64,000 bases of DNA from Massilibacteroides vaginae (GCF_900178525.1 NZ_FXDJ01000008.1:315001-379000), one strand, 5' to 3'. Counted from the stretch's first letter, positions 24,788 to 35,285 are shown. The notes: generated from the sequence alone by a model not told the origin. Made by a program: numbers and translations.

Positions 24788-25381
24788 TCAGGCCAATGAA
24801 AGCTCCATTCTGTTTTCGTTTGCCATTCTCCGCATATTCAGTATCGCGTAGCGCATACGTCCAAGAGCAGTATTAATACTTACACCGGTTATATCCGCAA
24901 TTTCTTTGAAACTCAAATCCTGATAATACCTCATTTCTAAAACCTCCCTTTGATTATCCGGCAAGTGTTGAACCAGTTTTTTAACATCAGAAAGCACCTG
25001 ATGATTCACTAAGTGATCTTCAACAGTTCCATCACACAGCTTCATGTTATTGAACAAATCAACCTCTACATCATCATTAGAGATTGTATTTTCACTTCTC
25101 TCCTGGCGGAAATTATCAATAATTAAATTATGGGCAATACGGGTAATCCAAGCCTTAAACTTACCATTTTCGGTGTAGCGACCTTGTTTAATAGTTACAA
25201 TAGCTTTAACAAAAGTTTCCTGGAAAATATCTTCTGCTAAATCTCTGTTACGTACAATAAAATAAATGTAAGAATGGATATTGCTTTTGTGGCGATTCAA
25301 AAGAACGTCAAAAGCGGCATTATTACCTTCCGCATAAAGGACAACCAATTCCTCATCGGTCATCTTTTTCAATGTATTCAT
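24788..25381 (-). CDS. ECF-type RNA polymerase sigma factor
   Basis: 197 residues. Region 2 has LAEDIFQETFVKAIVTI and the -10-reading segment FKAWITRIAHNLIIDNFRQE; region 4 has LPDNQREVLEMRYYQDLSFK and ITGVSINTALGRMRYAILN. A single-copy type common to Bacteroidota, with no FecR beside it. Followed by a probable small gene and a terminator; upstream of it (25382-25513) there is no clear TAnnTTTG box. Confidence 0.93.
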   Translation of the reverse strand: MNTLKKMTDEELVVLYAEGNNAAFDVLLNRHKSNIHSYIYFIVRNRDLAEDIFQETFVKAIVTIKQGRYTENGKFKAWITRIAHNLIIDNFRQERSENTISNDDVEVDLFNNMKLCDGTVEDHLVNHQVLSDVKKLVQHLPDNQREVLEMRYYQDLSFKEIADITGVSINTALGRMRYAILNMRRMANENRMELSLA

Positions 25382-25513
25382 TACTTTCTATTTTAGGATT
25401 TTATTAAGTAATGTTATGCAATAGGCAATTATTTTTAGAATGGTTATATAATATTTATTGTTTGCAAAAAAACAACAATAATTTGTAATAAACAACTATT
25501 CCATCAAAAATCA

Positions 25514-25562
25514 ACAAAAAATGTCCCTGATCCGTACTTTTCAGTACAAATCAGGGACATTT
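25514..25562 (-). terminator. Strong terminator after OmpP1/FadL gene
   Basis: AATGTCCCTGAT (25520-25531) pairs with ATCAGGGACATT (25550-25561), with a nested GTAC/GTAC; six T follow on the minus strand. Confidence 0.9.
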
Positions 25563-25579
25563 CCTTACAAAGCTATAAT

Positions 25580-27166
25580 TTAGAACTTATATCCTAAAGT
25601 TAATGAAACACGTGTTGTGTTTGTTTTCATTGAAGAAGGAGTTGAATCAACAAAAACAACGTCAACATTATTCTCGTTTATAAACGTTTTCGAGAAAGCA
25701 TATACATCTTCTTTGTATTGTTTATAAACACAAGCTAAATCGGCGTAGAAACGAGGAGTGAAACGATAGCCTAAACCAATTGTATAATAATCGGTACCTT
25801 TATCTACTGTATAATGAGGAATTGTTCCCGCGGTTATTACTTCAACTTTTCCATCTTTTATTTCATTACTTACAGGGCTGCTCATCCATGCACCCCCTGC
25901 TCTTATTGAGAATTGAGGCGTAATTTTAGCCTCAGCACCTATACGCAATGTGCCGACCGATTTAAAGTCTTGTTTTATAAACTTATTATCATTAAAATCA
26001 CGGCCGTCGGCATCAGACAAACGCATATTCTTATAGTTGTTTAATTCGTAGTCAACACTTATTAACCCATATTGACCAATAAAACCGGCAGCACTAAATA
26101 TCCAGCGATCATTTGTTTTTAATTTATAATCAAAAGCACCTGACGGTGTTTTTTCAGTTATTTTTTCATCTGCAATAACAGACTCTGCATCCGCAAGAAA
26201 ATAATCGGTCAATTTATACCAGGTTGGTGAATTATAGGCTATCCCTAATCGCAGGTAGTCGACCGGACGAACAATTGCTCCTATATTAAAAGAATAACCA
26301 TTCCCTTCAGTTGACATGGCATTATCTAAAAGCAAATAATCTCCATGTCCAAAATCCTCATCATAATAAGATCTGTATCCATAATCAATATCTGTCAAAA
26401 CAAATGTTGCTCCCAGAAAAACTACGTCAGATATATTCGTTGCAAATGAGAAATCATATTGATCAATCGCTCCTTTTTCAACGACTTCAAGGTTGGATGA
26501 GTTTAACGGCCAAAGTCCTGTTTCATCACTAAAAGCATTATAAAACCCACCTACCACCTTAGGGTCATCGGCACCAATAAATCCACCACTATAACCAACT
26601 ACAGAGAGAGGGTTATAAGAAGTATAGGGATTATAATCTTGCGTTGCCCATAAATTATCTCCGGTATACTTTCCATCCCCTCCAGCATAAATATTAGTCA
26701 AGTCAGCAATATAATCCGCCACAGACCAGTCTTGCTTGCCGGACATCTTATAATGCCTATTAAAGTTCTTCACACGATTATATGCAAACCCTACGTTCCA
26801 GCTTTTTATTCCGGAGTAATTACCTGTCGGAAAATAACCAACATAAGCTATGTTATCAAAATTAAATTTAGTCTTCCCTAAATCGGTTTTAGCACCCGAC
26901 CAATCATTCTTTGTTTGAATAGAAGAAAGACTTAATGTAGTTACAACTTCCGAACTTCTGTATATACCAAGTCCTGCCGGATTTGTTGTCATAGAAGAGA
27001 TATCTCCCCCTAAGGCTCCAAAAGCTCCTGCCATACCTGAATACCGAGCTGTACCCTGTATATCCAGTTGTGAGTATTTATATGCGTCAAATTCGGCTTG
27101 CGCAAAAACATTTCCACTACCTATAAGAGATACAAACATGAATAAACTTACAATCTTTTTCATCAT
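25580..27166 (-). CDS. OmpP1/FadL/TodX-family outer membrane barrel
   Basis: 528 residues with a signal peptide ending at FAQA. The mature N-terminus has YSQLDIQGTARYSGMAGAFG and SSMTTNPAGLGIYRSSEV, the S/N-P-A-G-L pattern of the FadL hatch region; the rest is a beta-barrel ending in TLGYKF with the terminal aromatic. Family role: uptake of hydrophobic compounds such as fatty acids. It is preceded by a terminator belonging to the low-complexity gene, so it probably has its own, unidentified promoter. Confidence 0.9.
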   Translation of the reverse strand: MMKKIVSLFMFVSLIGSGNVFAQAEFDAYKYSQLDIQGTARYSGMAGAFGALGGDISSMTTNPAGLGIYRSSEVVTTLSLSSIQTKNDWSGAKTDLGKTKFNFDNIAYVGYFPTGNYSGIKSWNVGFAYNRVKNFNRHYKMSGKQDWSVADYIADLTNIYAGGDGKYTGDNLWATQDYNPYTSYNPLSVVGYSGGFIGADDPKVVGGFYNAFSDETGLWPLNSSNLEVVEKGAIDQYDFSFATNISDVVFLGATFVLTDIDYGYRSYYDEDFGHGDYLLLDNAMSTEGNGYSFNIGAIVRPVDYLRLGIAYNSPTWYKLTDYFLADAESVIADEKITEKTPSGAFDYKLKTNDRWIFSAAGFIGQYGLISVDYELNNYKNMRLSDADGRDFNDNKFIKQDFKSVGTLRIGAEAKITPQFSIRAGGAWMSSPVSNEIKDGKVEVITAGTIPHYTVDKGTDYYTIGLGYRFTPRFYADLACVYKQYKEDVYAFSKTFINENNVDVVFVDSTPSSMKTNTTRVSLTLGYKF

Positions 27167-27189
27167 CTTATACTTTTCAGTTCAATATT

Positions 27190-27214
27190 AAAAGGGCATT
27201 AATTATGCCCTTTT
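27190..27214 (-). terminator. Terminator between low-complexity gene and OmpP1
   Basis: AAAAGGGCAT and ATGCCCTTTT with a 5-base loop; symmetrical, so it may act in both directions. Confidence 0.75.
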
Positions 27215-27237
27215 GTTTAGAATCTCAATATTTCAAT

Positions 27238-28560
27238 TTATCTGGAGCGTCCACCACCGCCGCCACCGGAGCGACTGCTACCTCCACCACCGGATGAACC
27301 GGAAGAAGAACGACTACTGCCTCCACCACTGCTAAAACTTCCGCTTGAGCGTGAACTACCGGATGAAGAAGAACTATTGTATGATCTTGAGCTTCCGGAA
27401 GAAGAAGAAGAATTATTATTATTGTATGAGTTCGAACGACTACTTCCTGTACTTGGTGCAGAATAACTTCTGCGACTTCCGCTTGAAGAAGATTGAGTCG
27501 CTGAGCGATTACTGCTGCTTCCGGTTCTTGGAGTAGCAACTCTTTGTTGACTTCTTGTAGAAGTACCCGAATTATTAATTCTTGAGTCACTATTACGTGT
27601 TGTGCTTGAAGAACGAACAGATGATGACTCACGTGTTGAATTAGAGGTTGCACCTGAACGAATACTTGAATTATTACGTTCTCTGTTAGCCCGATCAATT
27701 GAGTTTATACTCTCTGATCTTAAAGAAGAACTTCTGTTTACACTGGAGTTGCGCGAACTTGTAGAGGTGCGTGAACTGCTATATGCAGAACCTGTGCGTC
27801 CTCCGGTTCGATCATCTCGTCCATAAGCAGTTGATCTGCGACTACTGCTGTAATAACCTCTATTATTATAACTTGGATAATAATGATGATGGTGATGGCC
27901 GTAATAACCGCCATAATAACCACCGTAGTATCCACCATAATACCAAGGATCATAATGCCATGGAGAATAAAATCCTGCATAGAAACCGCCCCAACCGAAG
28001 CCCCAGCTCCAAGGACGATAATGATAAGAAGAATACCAAGGATTGTAACCATAATACCAAGGATCATACCATCCACCGTAGCCACCGTAGCCCCAGCTAT
28101 TTCCAACATTTACGTTAAAGCTTACATTTGCTCCTCCATAACCATTATCATAAGCCTCATAGCCGTAGCCATAATAACCATCACTCAAATATAGATCAAC
28201 CTGATCTGCTCCTGCAATTGTTATTTTACTCGGAGAGTGGTATCGAATGATTCGTTCCGTATATTCATTATCCGAACGACGTCCGTTTTCCTCAATCACA
28301 AGCGTGTCTGTATTTTCATACACGTATTCTTCTTCCGGAAGATAACGACGGTTATATTCATCCACACTACGTTCTGTAGTTGCAGTTCTTACCGCGTTCG
28401 CTTGTGTACGTGATTGGGGAATTACTTTCTCTTCTACTTTATTTTGTTTTTTATCTTTGCCGGAAGAGAAATACACATCATCGAAAAATTCATCCTGAGC
28501 AGCCACATTCATCGCTACCAGAACCATCATCAATAAAGATGTTAATTTCTTAAGTTTCAT
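27238..28560 (-). CDS. Exported Tyr/Gly/His- and Ser-rich low-complexity protein
   Basis: 440 residues with a signal peptide (cleavage near VAAQ-DE). Residues 30-120 are ordinary. From about 125 to 225 the sequence is a Tyr/Trp/Gly-rich stretch with repeats of YYGG and a run of five His (GHHHHHYYPSY). From about 235 to the end it is Ser/Arg-rich, closing with GGGGSSRSGG and GRSR. No fold is expected in the last 200 residues. Not a recognised family; possible surface or adhesive/metal-binding role is only suggested by composition. Codon choice in the opposite and shifted frames creates long spurious ORFs. Confidence 0.8.
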   Translation of the reverse strand: MKLKKLTSLLMMVLVAMNVAAQDEFFDDVYFSSGKDKKQNKVEEKVIPQSRTQANAVRTATTERSVDEYNRRYLPEEEYVYENTDTLVIEENGRRSDNEYTERIIRYHSPSKITIAGADQVDLYLSDGYYGYGYEAYDNGYGGANVSFNVNVGNSWGYGGYGGWYDPWYYGYNPWYSSYHYRPWSWGFGWGGFYAGFYSPWHYDPWYYGGYYGGYYGGYYGHHHHHYYPSYNNRGYYSSSRRSTAYGRDDRTGGRTGSAYSSSRTSTSSRNSSVNRSSSLRSESINSIDRANRERNNSSIRSGATSNSTRESSSVRSSSTTRNSDSRINNSGTSTRSQQRVATPRTGSSSNRSATQSSSSGSRRSYSAPSTGSSRSNSYNNNNSSSSSGSSRSYNSSSSSGSSRSSGSFSSGGGSSRSSSGSSGGGGSSRSGGGGGGRSR

Positions 28561-28816
28561 TTTTGTTTCTCCTCTACTTTAATTAATAAACGACTATCTT
28601 ATTCCTTTGACTAAAGATGAAAGGTAAAGGTTTAACCGGCAACAAACAATTAACGATTTTCTTTATACCTATCATACACAAATATAAACAATAAACAATA
28701 TAAATCAAGTATCTACAGATACTTTAACTATAGGATAAATCCTTTATATTACGTCTTATGTATATATAAGATAAAAAAGTATGCCAAAACGCTGCACAAA
28801 CAAATAAAAAAATAAA

Positions 28817-30604
28817 TTAATCCAATTTCAACACGGCAAGAAAAGCCTTCTGAGGCACTTCTACGGTACCGATTTGTTTCATTTTCTTTTTCCCTTCCTT
28901 CTGCTTTTCCAGCAATTTGCGTTTACGGGAGATATCGCCGCCATAACATTTCGCGGTCACATCTTTTCTTACTGCTTTAATTGTTTCACGGGCGATAATT
29001 TTCGCTCCGATCGCGGCCTGAATCGCTATGTCAAATTGCTGTCTCGGAATCAATTCTTTCAGCTTCTCACACATACGACGGCCGAAATTGACACTATTAT
29101 CAAAATGTGTCAGCGTAGATAAAGCATCAACCGATTCTCCGTTCAGCAAAATGTCTAATTTCACCAACTTACTTGGGCGATAGTCGTGTATATGATAATC
29201 AAAAGAAGCATATCCTTTAGAGATACTCTTCAGTTTGTCGTAAAAATCTATCACTATCTCGCCCAACGGCATGTCGTAGTGGATTTCTATACGATCTCCC
29301 GAGATATATTCCTGCTTTAACAAGATACCCCGTTTTCCCAGACAAAGTGTCATAATCGCCCCTATATAAGCCGTATTGGTAATAACGGAAGCACGAATAT
29401 AAGGTTCATCTATATGATCAATCAAGGTTATATCCGGCAGCCCGCTCGGATTGTGTACTTCCATGCAATTCCCTTTCTTGTCGTATACCTGATAAGACAC
29501 GTTGGGCACCGTAGTGATCACATCCATATTAAACTCTCTGTCCAACCGTTCCTGGATTATCTCCATGTGCAATAAGCCAAGGAATCCACAACGGAAACCA
29601 AAGCCCAATGCCGCGGAACTTTCCGGCTGAAACGTAAGAGAAGCATCATTCAATTGTAGTTTCTCAAGTGACGAACGCAAGTTTTCAAAGTCTTCACTAT
29701 CGATCGGATAGACACCGGCAAAAACCATTGGTTTCACCTCTTCAAAACCGGAAATAGCTTCTTTTGCTCCATTCTTAACATGCGTAATCGTATCTCCCAC
29801 ACGCACTTCTTTTGATGTTTTGATACCGGAGATAATATACCCTACATCTCCCGTTCGAATTTCGCTTCGAGGAGACATACCGAGTTTTAAAACACCAACT
29901 TCATCGGCTTCATACTCTTTCTCCGTCGCGATAAACTTCACAACATCTCCTTTACGTATCACACCGTTTACAACCTTAAAGTATGCGATAATACCACGGA
30001 AAGAGTTAAACACCGAGTCAAATATAAGGCATTGAAGCGGTGCGTCGGGATCACCTTTGGGTGCAGGTACCCTATTGATAATAGCATCCAGAATAGCATA
30101 AACGCCTTCACCTGTTTTACCACTCGCGCGAATTATGTCCGTACGGGGGCAACCGAGTAATTCCACAATCTGATCTTCTACCTCTTCCGGCATTGCACTC
30201 GGCAAATCGATTTTATTTATTACAGGAATAATTTCCAGATCATGCTCAATAGCCATGTACAGATTGGAGATCGTTTGGGCCTGAATACCCTGAGCCGCAT
30301 CAACAATCAACAAAGCACCTTCACAAGCGGCAATCGAACGAGACACCTCATACGAAAAGTCAACATGCCCCGGAGTATCGATCAGGTTCAGAATGTATTC
30401 TTCTCCTTCAATACTATATTTCATCTGTATGGCGTGACTTTTTATAGTAATACCACGTTCGCGTTCCAGATCCATGCTATCTAAAACCTGCGCCTGCAAA
30501 TCTTTGCCTTCTACGGTTTTAGTATATTCAAGCAAACGGTCGGCCAAGGTACTCTTCCCATGGTCAATATGGGCAATAATACAGAAATTGCGAATATTCT
30601 TCAT
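28817..30604 (-). CDS. lepA: Elongation factor 4 (LepA) GTPase
   Basis: 595 residues. G1 is [15 protein letters not shown]2 region [16 protein letters not shown]3 DTPGHVDF, G4 NKIDLP, then the EF-G-like domains and the LepA-specific C-terminal domain ending [17 protein letters not shown]. The domain set is complete and the length matches the family. It acts on the ribosome (proposed back-translocation or initiation support). The gap to the next gene downstream (28561-28816) holds nothing recognisable. Confidence 0.97.
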   Translation of the reverse strand: MKNIRNFCIIAHIDHGKSTLADRLLEYTKTVEGKDLQAQVLDSMDLERERGITIKSHAIQMKYSIEGEEYILNLIDTPGHVDFSYEVSRSIAACEGALLIVDAAQGIQAQTISNLYMAIEHDLEIIPVINKIDLPSAMPEEVEDQIVELLGCPRTDIIRASGKTGEGVYAILDAIINRVPAPKGDPDAPLQCLIFDSVFNSFRGIIAYFKVVNGVIRKGDVVKFIATEKEYEADEVGVLKLGMSPRSEIRTGDVGYIISGIKTSKEVRVGDTITHVKNGAKEAISGFEEVKPMVFAGVYPIDSEDFENLRSSLEKLQLNDASLTFQPESSAALGFGFRCGFLGLLHMEIIQERLDREFNMDVITTVPNVSYQVYDKKGNCMEVHNPSGLPDITLIDHIDEPYIRASVITNTAYIGAIMTLCLGKRGILLKQEYISGDRIEIHYDMPLGEIVIDFYDKLKSISKGYASFDYHIHDYRPSKLVKLDILLNGESVDALSTLTHFDNSVNFGRRMCEKLKELIPRQQFDIAIQAAIGAKIIARETIKAVRKDVTAKCYGGDISRKRKLLEKQKEGKKKMKQIGTVEVPQKAFLAVLKLD

Positions 30605-30627
30605 CTGCTAATTTTATTATAAGTGCG

Positions 30628-30635
30628 CAAAGATA
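30628..30635 (-). promoter_or_regulatory. -7 box TATCTTTG for lepA
   Basis: Minus-strand TAnnTTTG, 24 bp upstream of the lepA ATG. Confidence 0.55.
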
Positions 30636-30656
30636 GGAATTTTAGGCTAAATACTA

Positions 30657-30664
30657 TATTTTTG
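30657..30664 (+). promoter_or_regulatory. -7 box TATTTTTG for TPR gene
   Basis: TAnnTTTG, 24 bp upstream of the ATG at 30688; divergent from lepA. Confidence 0.55.
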
Positions 30665-30687
30665 GCAGACCATATTATTCGACAAAT

Positions 30688-32844
30688 ATGACACAACAAG
30701 AAATAAACCAAGCTTGCAACCGGGCTATCGGATCATTAGACAGTAAAGAGTTAAAAAATGCGCTGGACACATTACAAGGACTAATTTCCGGAAACCGGTT
30801 GTTTTCTTTTCAGGATAGGCTTAATGACATTCATGACACCTATCGAAACATGCTTCGCTATCGTACTGAAGGGGCGAAAGATCCGATGCAGGAACATATC
30901 TACAGATCATTGCAGACGCAATCTTACGAGTTGGCTGATGCCATAAAAAGAGACTTACTCGGAAAAGAATCTACTTTGAGTTATTATATGTATCTCCGAA
31001 ATACCGGCACAACGCTTTTTCCTTCTTTTGATCAGGCGCACAAGCAACTCAAAACAGAGGTAGAAGTAGACAATCAACTCGGATACGAGAACAGCCTGAC
31101 GGATCTATTCAACCGAATATGGCTTTCTGACACATTAAGCCTACAGGATACCGAAGAGATTAAAGCGATTCTCGCAGATAACGCCTTGCCTCATCATATC
31201 GGATGTCAGATTGTTTCAGCTCTTACATTGGGACTTCAAACCATGTTTGACAACAATAAAATCATGCTTCTTTTTGACGCGGCTTCGCACATACACAATG
31301 AAATCAGGGTAAGAGCCTATATTGGTATTCTGCTCACCCTTTATTTCTATAGAAACCGAATTAAGCTTTATCCGGCAATTTACGACAGATTAGGATTTTT
31401 ATCTGAAAATGGGCAGTTTATAAAAACCGTACGTACAATTACATTACGTTTTATTCTGGCAAGAGAAACGGAAAAGATAACCCGGAAGTTACAAGACGAG
31501 ATTATCCCGGAGATGTTAAAACTGAATGCGCGTATAAATAAGAAGACAGATTTTACAAACATCAATCCGGAACAACTTACCGAAGGCATGAACCCGGAGT
31601 GGATGGAAATGCTGGAAGGAAGTGAAATAAGTAAGAAAATTGAAGAATTCAGCGAGCTTCAACAGGAAGGTGCCGATGTAATGCATTCTACTTTTACTCA
31701 TCTGAAATCTTTCTCGTTTTTCTCTAAAATTGCCAATTGGTTTTTACCTTTCAACCCTAATTTGTCTATTTTTCATAGTCCGGGTTCAACAGATAAAGAA
31801 ACAAGCCAGATATTGAACCTGCTTGAATCTGCCCCGTTTATGTGTAATTCGGATAAATATTCACTCTATTTAAGCGTCATGCAATTACCCGAAAGTCACC
31901 GTTCGTTGATGATAGGGCAATTCAGCAGTCAGGCGGAAGAGATGTTAAAGCAAAATAAAGAGGAACTGCTAAGTAATATTGACAACACGGCAACCCTTGC
32001 CAGTCAATACATACAGGATCTATATCGTTTCCATAAGCTACATCCAGCTCATCTCGACTTTGATGATATCTTCTCTTTCCCTCTCGATTTTCACAATCTG
32101 GATATTTTAAAACCATATTTATCCGACGAAGAAAGTCTGACCATCATTGCAGAATACTATTTACACAAAAATTATTTCGCTGATGCACTGGCTATATATG
32201 ACCGGCTGGCTAATGAGCAGATGGACAACGCTATGCTCTTTCAAAAGACCGGATATTGCCGACAAATGAATGGTGATTTTGAAGGTGCGTTGGATGATTA
32301 TCTGCATGCTGACATTATCGCACCGGATAAATGGCTTACTCGCAGGATAGCTTTTTGCTATAAAGCGTTAAAACTACCCCAGGATGCGCTGAAATATTAT
32401 TTACGATACGACAAACTCCAGCCCGACAATCTGTCCGTTTTGAGTAGTATCGGACATTGTTATTTGGAACTCAAAGACTACAATGAGGCTTTGAAATATT
32501 ACTACAAGGTTGATTATTTAGACAACAAAAGCCATAAAACATGGCGCCCGATTGCCTGGTGTTCTTTTTTGATCGGCAAATACGATCAGGCAAGAAATTA
32601 CTATAAGAAAATTATGGAAGAGTCTGCCTCCTCACAAGATTATCTCAATGCCGGTCATACCGAATGGGCTTTGCAAAATTTAAAAGGCGCGTTAGCGTTT
32701 TACAAGGAGGCAATCCGACTTGAGTCCGGAGACATAAATCGTTTCAAAGAACTTTTTTACGAAGACAAAGAAGATTTGTTAGTAGCAGGCATTGAAGAAG
32801 AAGAATTTCCATTGATGCTGGATCAACTGATGTATTCATTATAA
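30688..32844 (+). CDS. Large cytoplasmic tetratricopeptide-repeat protein
   Basis: 718 residues, no signal peptide or membrane helix. Residues 1-480 are helical and not recognisable; from about 490 to 690 there are five or so TPR units (AEYYLHKNYFADALAIYDRL, LFQKTGYCRQMNGDFEGALD, VLSSIGHCYLELKDYNEALK, AWCSFLIGKYDQARNYYKKI, GHTEWALQNLKGALAFYKEA). Probably a protein-interaction scaffold; no partner can be named. Monocistronic, ends at a bidirectional terminator facing the GH43 gene. Confidence 0.85.
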   Translation: MTQQEINQACNRAIGSLDSKELKNALDTLQGLISGNRLFSFQDRLNDIHDTYRNMLRYRTEGAKDPMQEHIYRSLQTQSYELADAIKRDLLGKESTLSYYMYLRNTGTTLFPSFDQAHKQLKTEVEVDNQLGYENSLTDLFNRIWLSDTLSLQDTEEIKAILADNALPHHIGCQIVSALTLGLQTMFDNNKIMLLFDAASHIHNEIRVRAYIGILLTLYFYRNRIKLYPAIYDRLGFLSENGQFIKTVRTITLRFILARETEKITRKLQDEIIPEMLKLNARINKKTDFTNINPEQLTEGMNPEWMEMLEGSEISKKIEEFSELQQEGADVMHSTFTHLKSFSFFSKIANWFLPFNPNLSIFHSPGSTDKETSQILNLLESAPFMCNSDKYSLYLSVMQLPESHRSLMIGQFSSQAEEMLKQNKEELLSNIDNTATLASQYIQDLYRFHKLHPAHLDFDDIFSFPLDFHNLDILKPYLSDEESLTIIAEYYLHKNYFADALAIYDRLANEQMDNAMLFQKTGYCRQMNGDFEGALDDYLHADIIAPDKWLTRRIAFCYKALKLPQDALKYYLRYDKLQPDNLSVLSSIGHCYLELKDYNEALKYYYKVDYLDNKSHKTWRPIAWCSFLIGKYDQARNYYKKIMEESASSQDYLNAGHTEWALQNLKGALAFYKEAIRLESGDINRFKELFYEDKEDLLVAGIEEEEFPLMLDQLMYSL

Positions 32845-32871
32845 AATCACGGATAGCAAAGGTTGGTATAC

Positions 32872-32910
32872 GTCAAAAGCATGGAAAGCAAGTTATTCCA
32901 TGCTTTTGAC
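32872..32910. terminator. Bidirectional terminator between TPR and GH43 genes
   Basis: Perfect 15-bp inverted repeat GTCAAAAGCATGGAA / TTCCATGCTTTTGAC with a 9-base loop between convergent genes. Confidence 0.85.
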
Positions 32911-32916
32911 GGTATT

Positions 32917-33903
32917 TTATTTTATTTCTCTTTTCTCTACACCTTCAAAAGTTATTTTCACAGGATTAATAAATCCATTCTCATCAAAGGTCATTTGCTC
33001 TATACAGGTCTCCCGGTGATCGCGTGTGTCATCACCAATCGGACGGCGATGGTATACAATATAATATTCCTCAGTACCCGGAATTTGCATTACAGAATGA
33101 TGCCCCGCTCCTCTTGCCACTTCCATATCCTGCTGTAGAATTGTTCCCACACGATTAAAAGGTCCGAAAGGAGAATCAGAGATAGCATACGCAACCGAAT
33201 AATCCGGTCCGGTCCATCCTCCCTCACTCCACATAAAGTAGTATTTGCCGTCTTTAATAAACATAAACGGTCCTTCCACATAGCTTTCCGGTGTAACCTC
33301 TTTATAGATCTCCCCATCTTCAAAAGGTACTAAACCGGTAAAATCATCATTCAGTTTCACCATATTGCAATGACGCCAGCCGCCATAATACATATAATAT
33401 GTACCGTCTTTATCCTTAAAAACAAATTGATCAATAGGTTGTGCCCCATTTACAATATCGTTAATAAGCGGTTTGCCAAGCAAATCTTTATACGGACCTT
33501 CAGGGCGATCGGCAACAGCCACACCTATCCCGCCTACTTCGCCTTCGTGCACATCATTCGCACCAAAAAACAAGTAATATTTATTGTCTTCACGAAACAC
33601 AGCAGGAGCCCACATAGCCCGTTTAGCCCATTTCACTTCAGTGTTATCCAGAATATTGGCGTGCTTTGTCCAGGTTATCAGGTCTTTTGAAGAAAAGCAA
33701 TCAAAGAAAGTCTGATTTTCATACAAATCACTCCACGTCGGGTAAATCCAATATGTATCATCATAGATAATTCCTTCAGGGTCGGCATACCACCCTTCAA
33801 AAATCGGATTCCCACTCTTTACAACTTCTTCTTTTTTCCCGGATTGACCGCAAGAAGCCAGTAAAATACCTAAAGACAATACACTCAAATACAAATAGTT
33901 CAT
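32917..33903 (-). CDS. Glycoside hydrolase family 43 lipoprotein
   Basis: 328 residues; lipobox LLASC with Cys at about residue 18. A five-bladed propeller of the GH43 type is indicated by ADPEGIIYDDTYWIYPTWSD (catalytic base Asp), AQPIDQFVFKDKDGTYYMYY (pKa-modulating Asp) and ESYVEGPFMFIKDGKYYFMW (acid Glu). Expected substrates are arabinose- or xylose-containing glycans at the cell surface or periplasm; the precise linkage is not predictable. It stands alone, without SusC/SusD partners, 15 bp from the end of sdaA on the same strand, so it may be transcribed with sdaA. Confidence 0.88.
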   Translation of the reverse strand: MNYLYLSVLSLGILLASCGQSGKKEEVVKSGNPIFEGWYADPEGIIYDDTYWIYPTWSDLYENQTFFDCFSSKDLITWTKHANILDNTEVKWAKRAMWAPAVFREDNKYYLFFGANDVHEGEVGGIGVAVADRPEGPYKDLLGKPLINDIVNGAQPIDQFVFKDKDGTYYMYYGGWRHCNMVKLNDDFTGLVPFEDGEIYKEVTPESYVEGPFMFIKDGKYYFMWSEGGWTGPDYSVAYAISDSPFGPFNRVGTILQQDMEVARGAGHHSVMQIPGTEEYYIVYHRRPIGDDTRDHRETCIEQMTFDENGFINPVKITFEGVEKREIK

Positions 33904-33918
33904 AATTTATAATTTAAT

Positions 33919-35124
33919 TTAACAGGTCAGTACATGCTTCGCCAGACCTCCTTCTGATGTTTCTTTATATAGACTCGGCAAGTCATTTCCTGTTTGCCTC
34001 ATTACCTCTACTACCTGATCAAAGCTTACACGGTGTCTTCCGTCCGAAAAGTTCGAGAACGTATTGGCATCGAGCGCACGGGCGGCAGCAAATGCATTTC
34101 GTTCAATGCAAGGTATCTGCACCAAGCCGCATACCGGATCGCAGGTCAAGCCCAGATGATGTTCCAATCCCATCTCAGCGGCATATTCAATTTGCGCGGG
34201 TGTTCCACCGAACAGCTGACTTGCGGCAGCGGCAGCCATCGCACATGCTACTCCCACTTCACCCTGACAACCTACTTCGGCTCCGGATACGGAAGCGTTT
34301 GTTTTTACCACATTGCCAAAAAGACCGGCCGTAGCCAAAGCCCTTAATATGCGGGAATCACGAAACTCTCTCGACTCTCTTAAATAATACAATACGGCAG
34401 GAAGCACACCACATGAACCGCAGGTAGGCGCTGTCACCATTTCTCCACCTCCGGCGTTTTCTTCCGATACGGCTAATGCGTAGGCATATACCATACCCCG
34501 GCTACGGATATTACTTCCATATCCTTTAGCACGAATCAGATAGTCTGAAGCTTTGCGGCGCAATCCTAACCCACCGGGCAAAATGCCCTCGGTTTCTAAA
34601 CCACGCACAATAGTTCTTTGCATAACTTCCCACACTTCCGCCAAATAATCCCAGATAGCAGAACCTTCATTCTGCTCTACGTACTCCCAATAAGAATGTC
34701 CTGATTTTTCGCACCATGTTTGTATCTCGCGGATATTCTCCATTTCATAAACACGGGCCGACATTTGCTCATTAAAGTCTTCGTTAGCCAATGTTCCTCC
34801 GCCAATACTAAATACAGTCCACGATTCCCTCACCTCATTCTCGTCAGTAAATGCTTCAAACTTCATTCCGTTCGGATGAAAAGGCAAAAATACCCTTGGC
34901 TCCCAGATTATGGCTGTTTTAGCTATCGGTTCCAATTCTTCTAAAATAGCTTTGTCGGTTAAGTGTCCTTTTCCTGTGGCAGCCAGACTTCCGTATAAAG
35001 TCACTTCAAAACGGTTTGCACCATGATGGCGACCTCCAAAAATAGAAGCAGCACGTTTTGGTCCCATCGTATGACTACTGGATGGCCCATGTCCTATTCT
35101 GTATATTTGTTTGATTGAATCCAT
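33919..35124 (-). CDS. sdaA: L-serine ammonia-lyase, iron-sulfur type
   Basis: 401 residues, a fused beta-alpha form. The N-terminal domain begins IYRIGHGPSSSHTMGPKRAA; the alpha domain has MVTAPTCGSCGVLPAVLYYL and CDPVCGLVQIPCIERNAFAA, providing the cysteines of the [4Fe-4S] cluster. It deaminates L-serine to pyruvate and ammonia in the cytoplasm. The promoter box at 35172-35179 lies 48 bp upstream. Confidence 0.95.
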   Translation of the reverse strand: MDSIKQIYRIGHGPSSSHTMGPKRAASIFGGRHHGANRFEVTLYGSLAATGKGHLTDKAILEELEPIAKTAIIWEPRVFLPFHPNGMKFEAFTDENEVRESWTVFSIGGGTLANEDFNEQMSARVYEMENIREIQTWCEKSGHSYWEYVEQNEGSAIWDYLAEVWEVMQRTIVRGLETEGILPGGLGLRRKASDYLIRAKGYGSNIRSRGMVYAYALAVSEENAGGGEMVTAPTCGSCGVLPAVLYYLRESREFRDSRILRALATAGLFGNVVKTNASVSGAEVGCQGEVGVACAMAAAAASQLFGGTPAQIEYAAEMGLEHHLGLTCDPVCGLVQIPCIERNAFAAARALDANTFSNFSDGRHRVSFDQVVEVMRQTGNDLPSLYKETSEGGLAKHVLTC

Positions 35125-35171
35125 TTAATATCCTAATTTGCGCTTGTTTGTACTAATAAATAAACGAAGGA

Positions 35172-35179
35172 CAAACATA
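35172..35179 (-). promoter_or_regulatory. -7 box TATGTTTG for sdaA
   Basis: Minus-strand TAnnTTTG upstream of sdaA. Confidence 0.5.
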
Positions 35180-35263
35180 CATAAAAAAGGCGATTATTAA
35201 TCGCGTCCAATAAAAATAAAGGCCTCCCCTCTTTTAAACCCAAAAGGAAAAATTTGTTCGGTC

Positions 35264-35285
35264 AATATGTTAATTCCAACATATT
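35264..35285. repeat. Small palindrome AATATGTT-n6-AACATATT
   Basis: 8-bp arms, 6-bp spacer, in the 780-bp gap upstream of sdaA and the TPR/HTH regulator. Could be an operator; no protein can be assigned. Confidence 0.4.

Noticed and set aside
27225-28194. Several long frames on both strands over the low-complexity gene
   Set aside because: Shadows caused by the repetitive Ser/Gly/Tyr codons of the real gene at 27238-28560; Val/Leu- or Asp/Asn-only composition.
33919-35124. Split sdaAA/sdaAB
   Set aside because: Both domains are in one uninterrupted frame.
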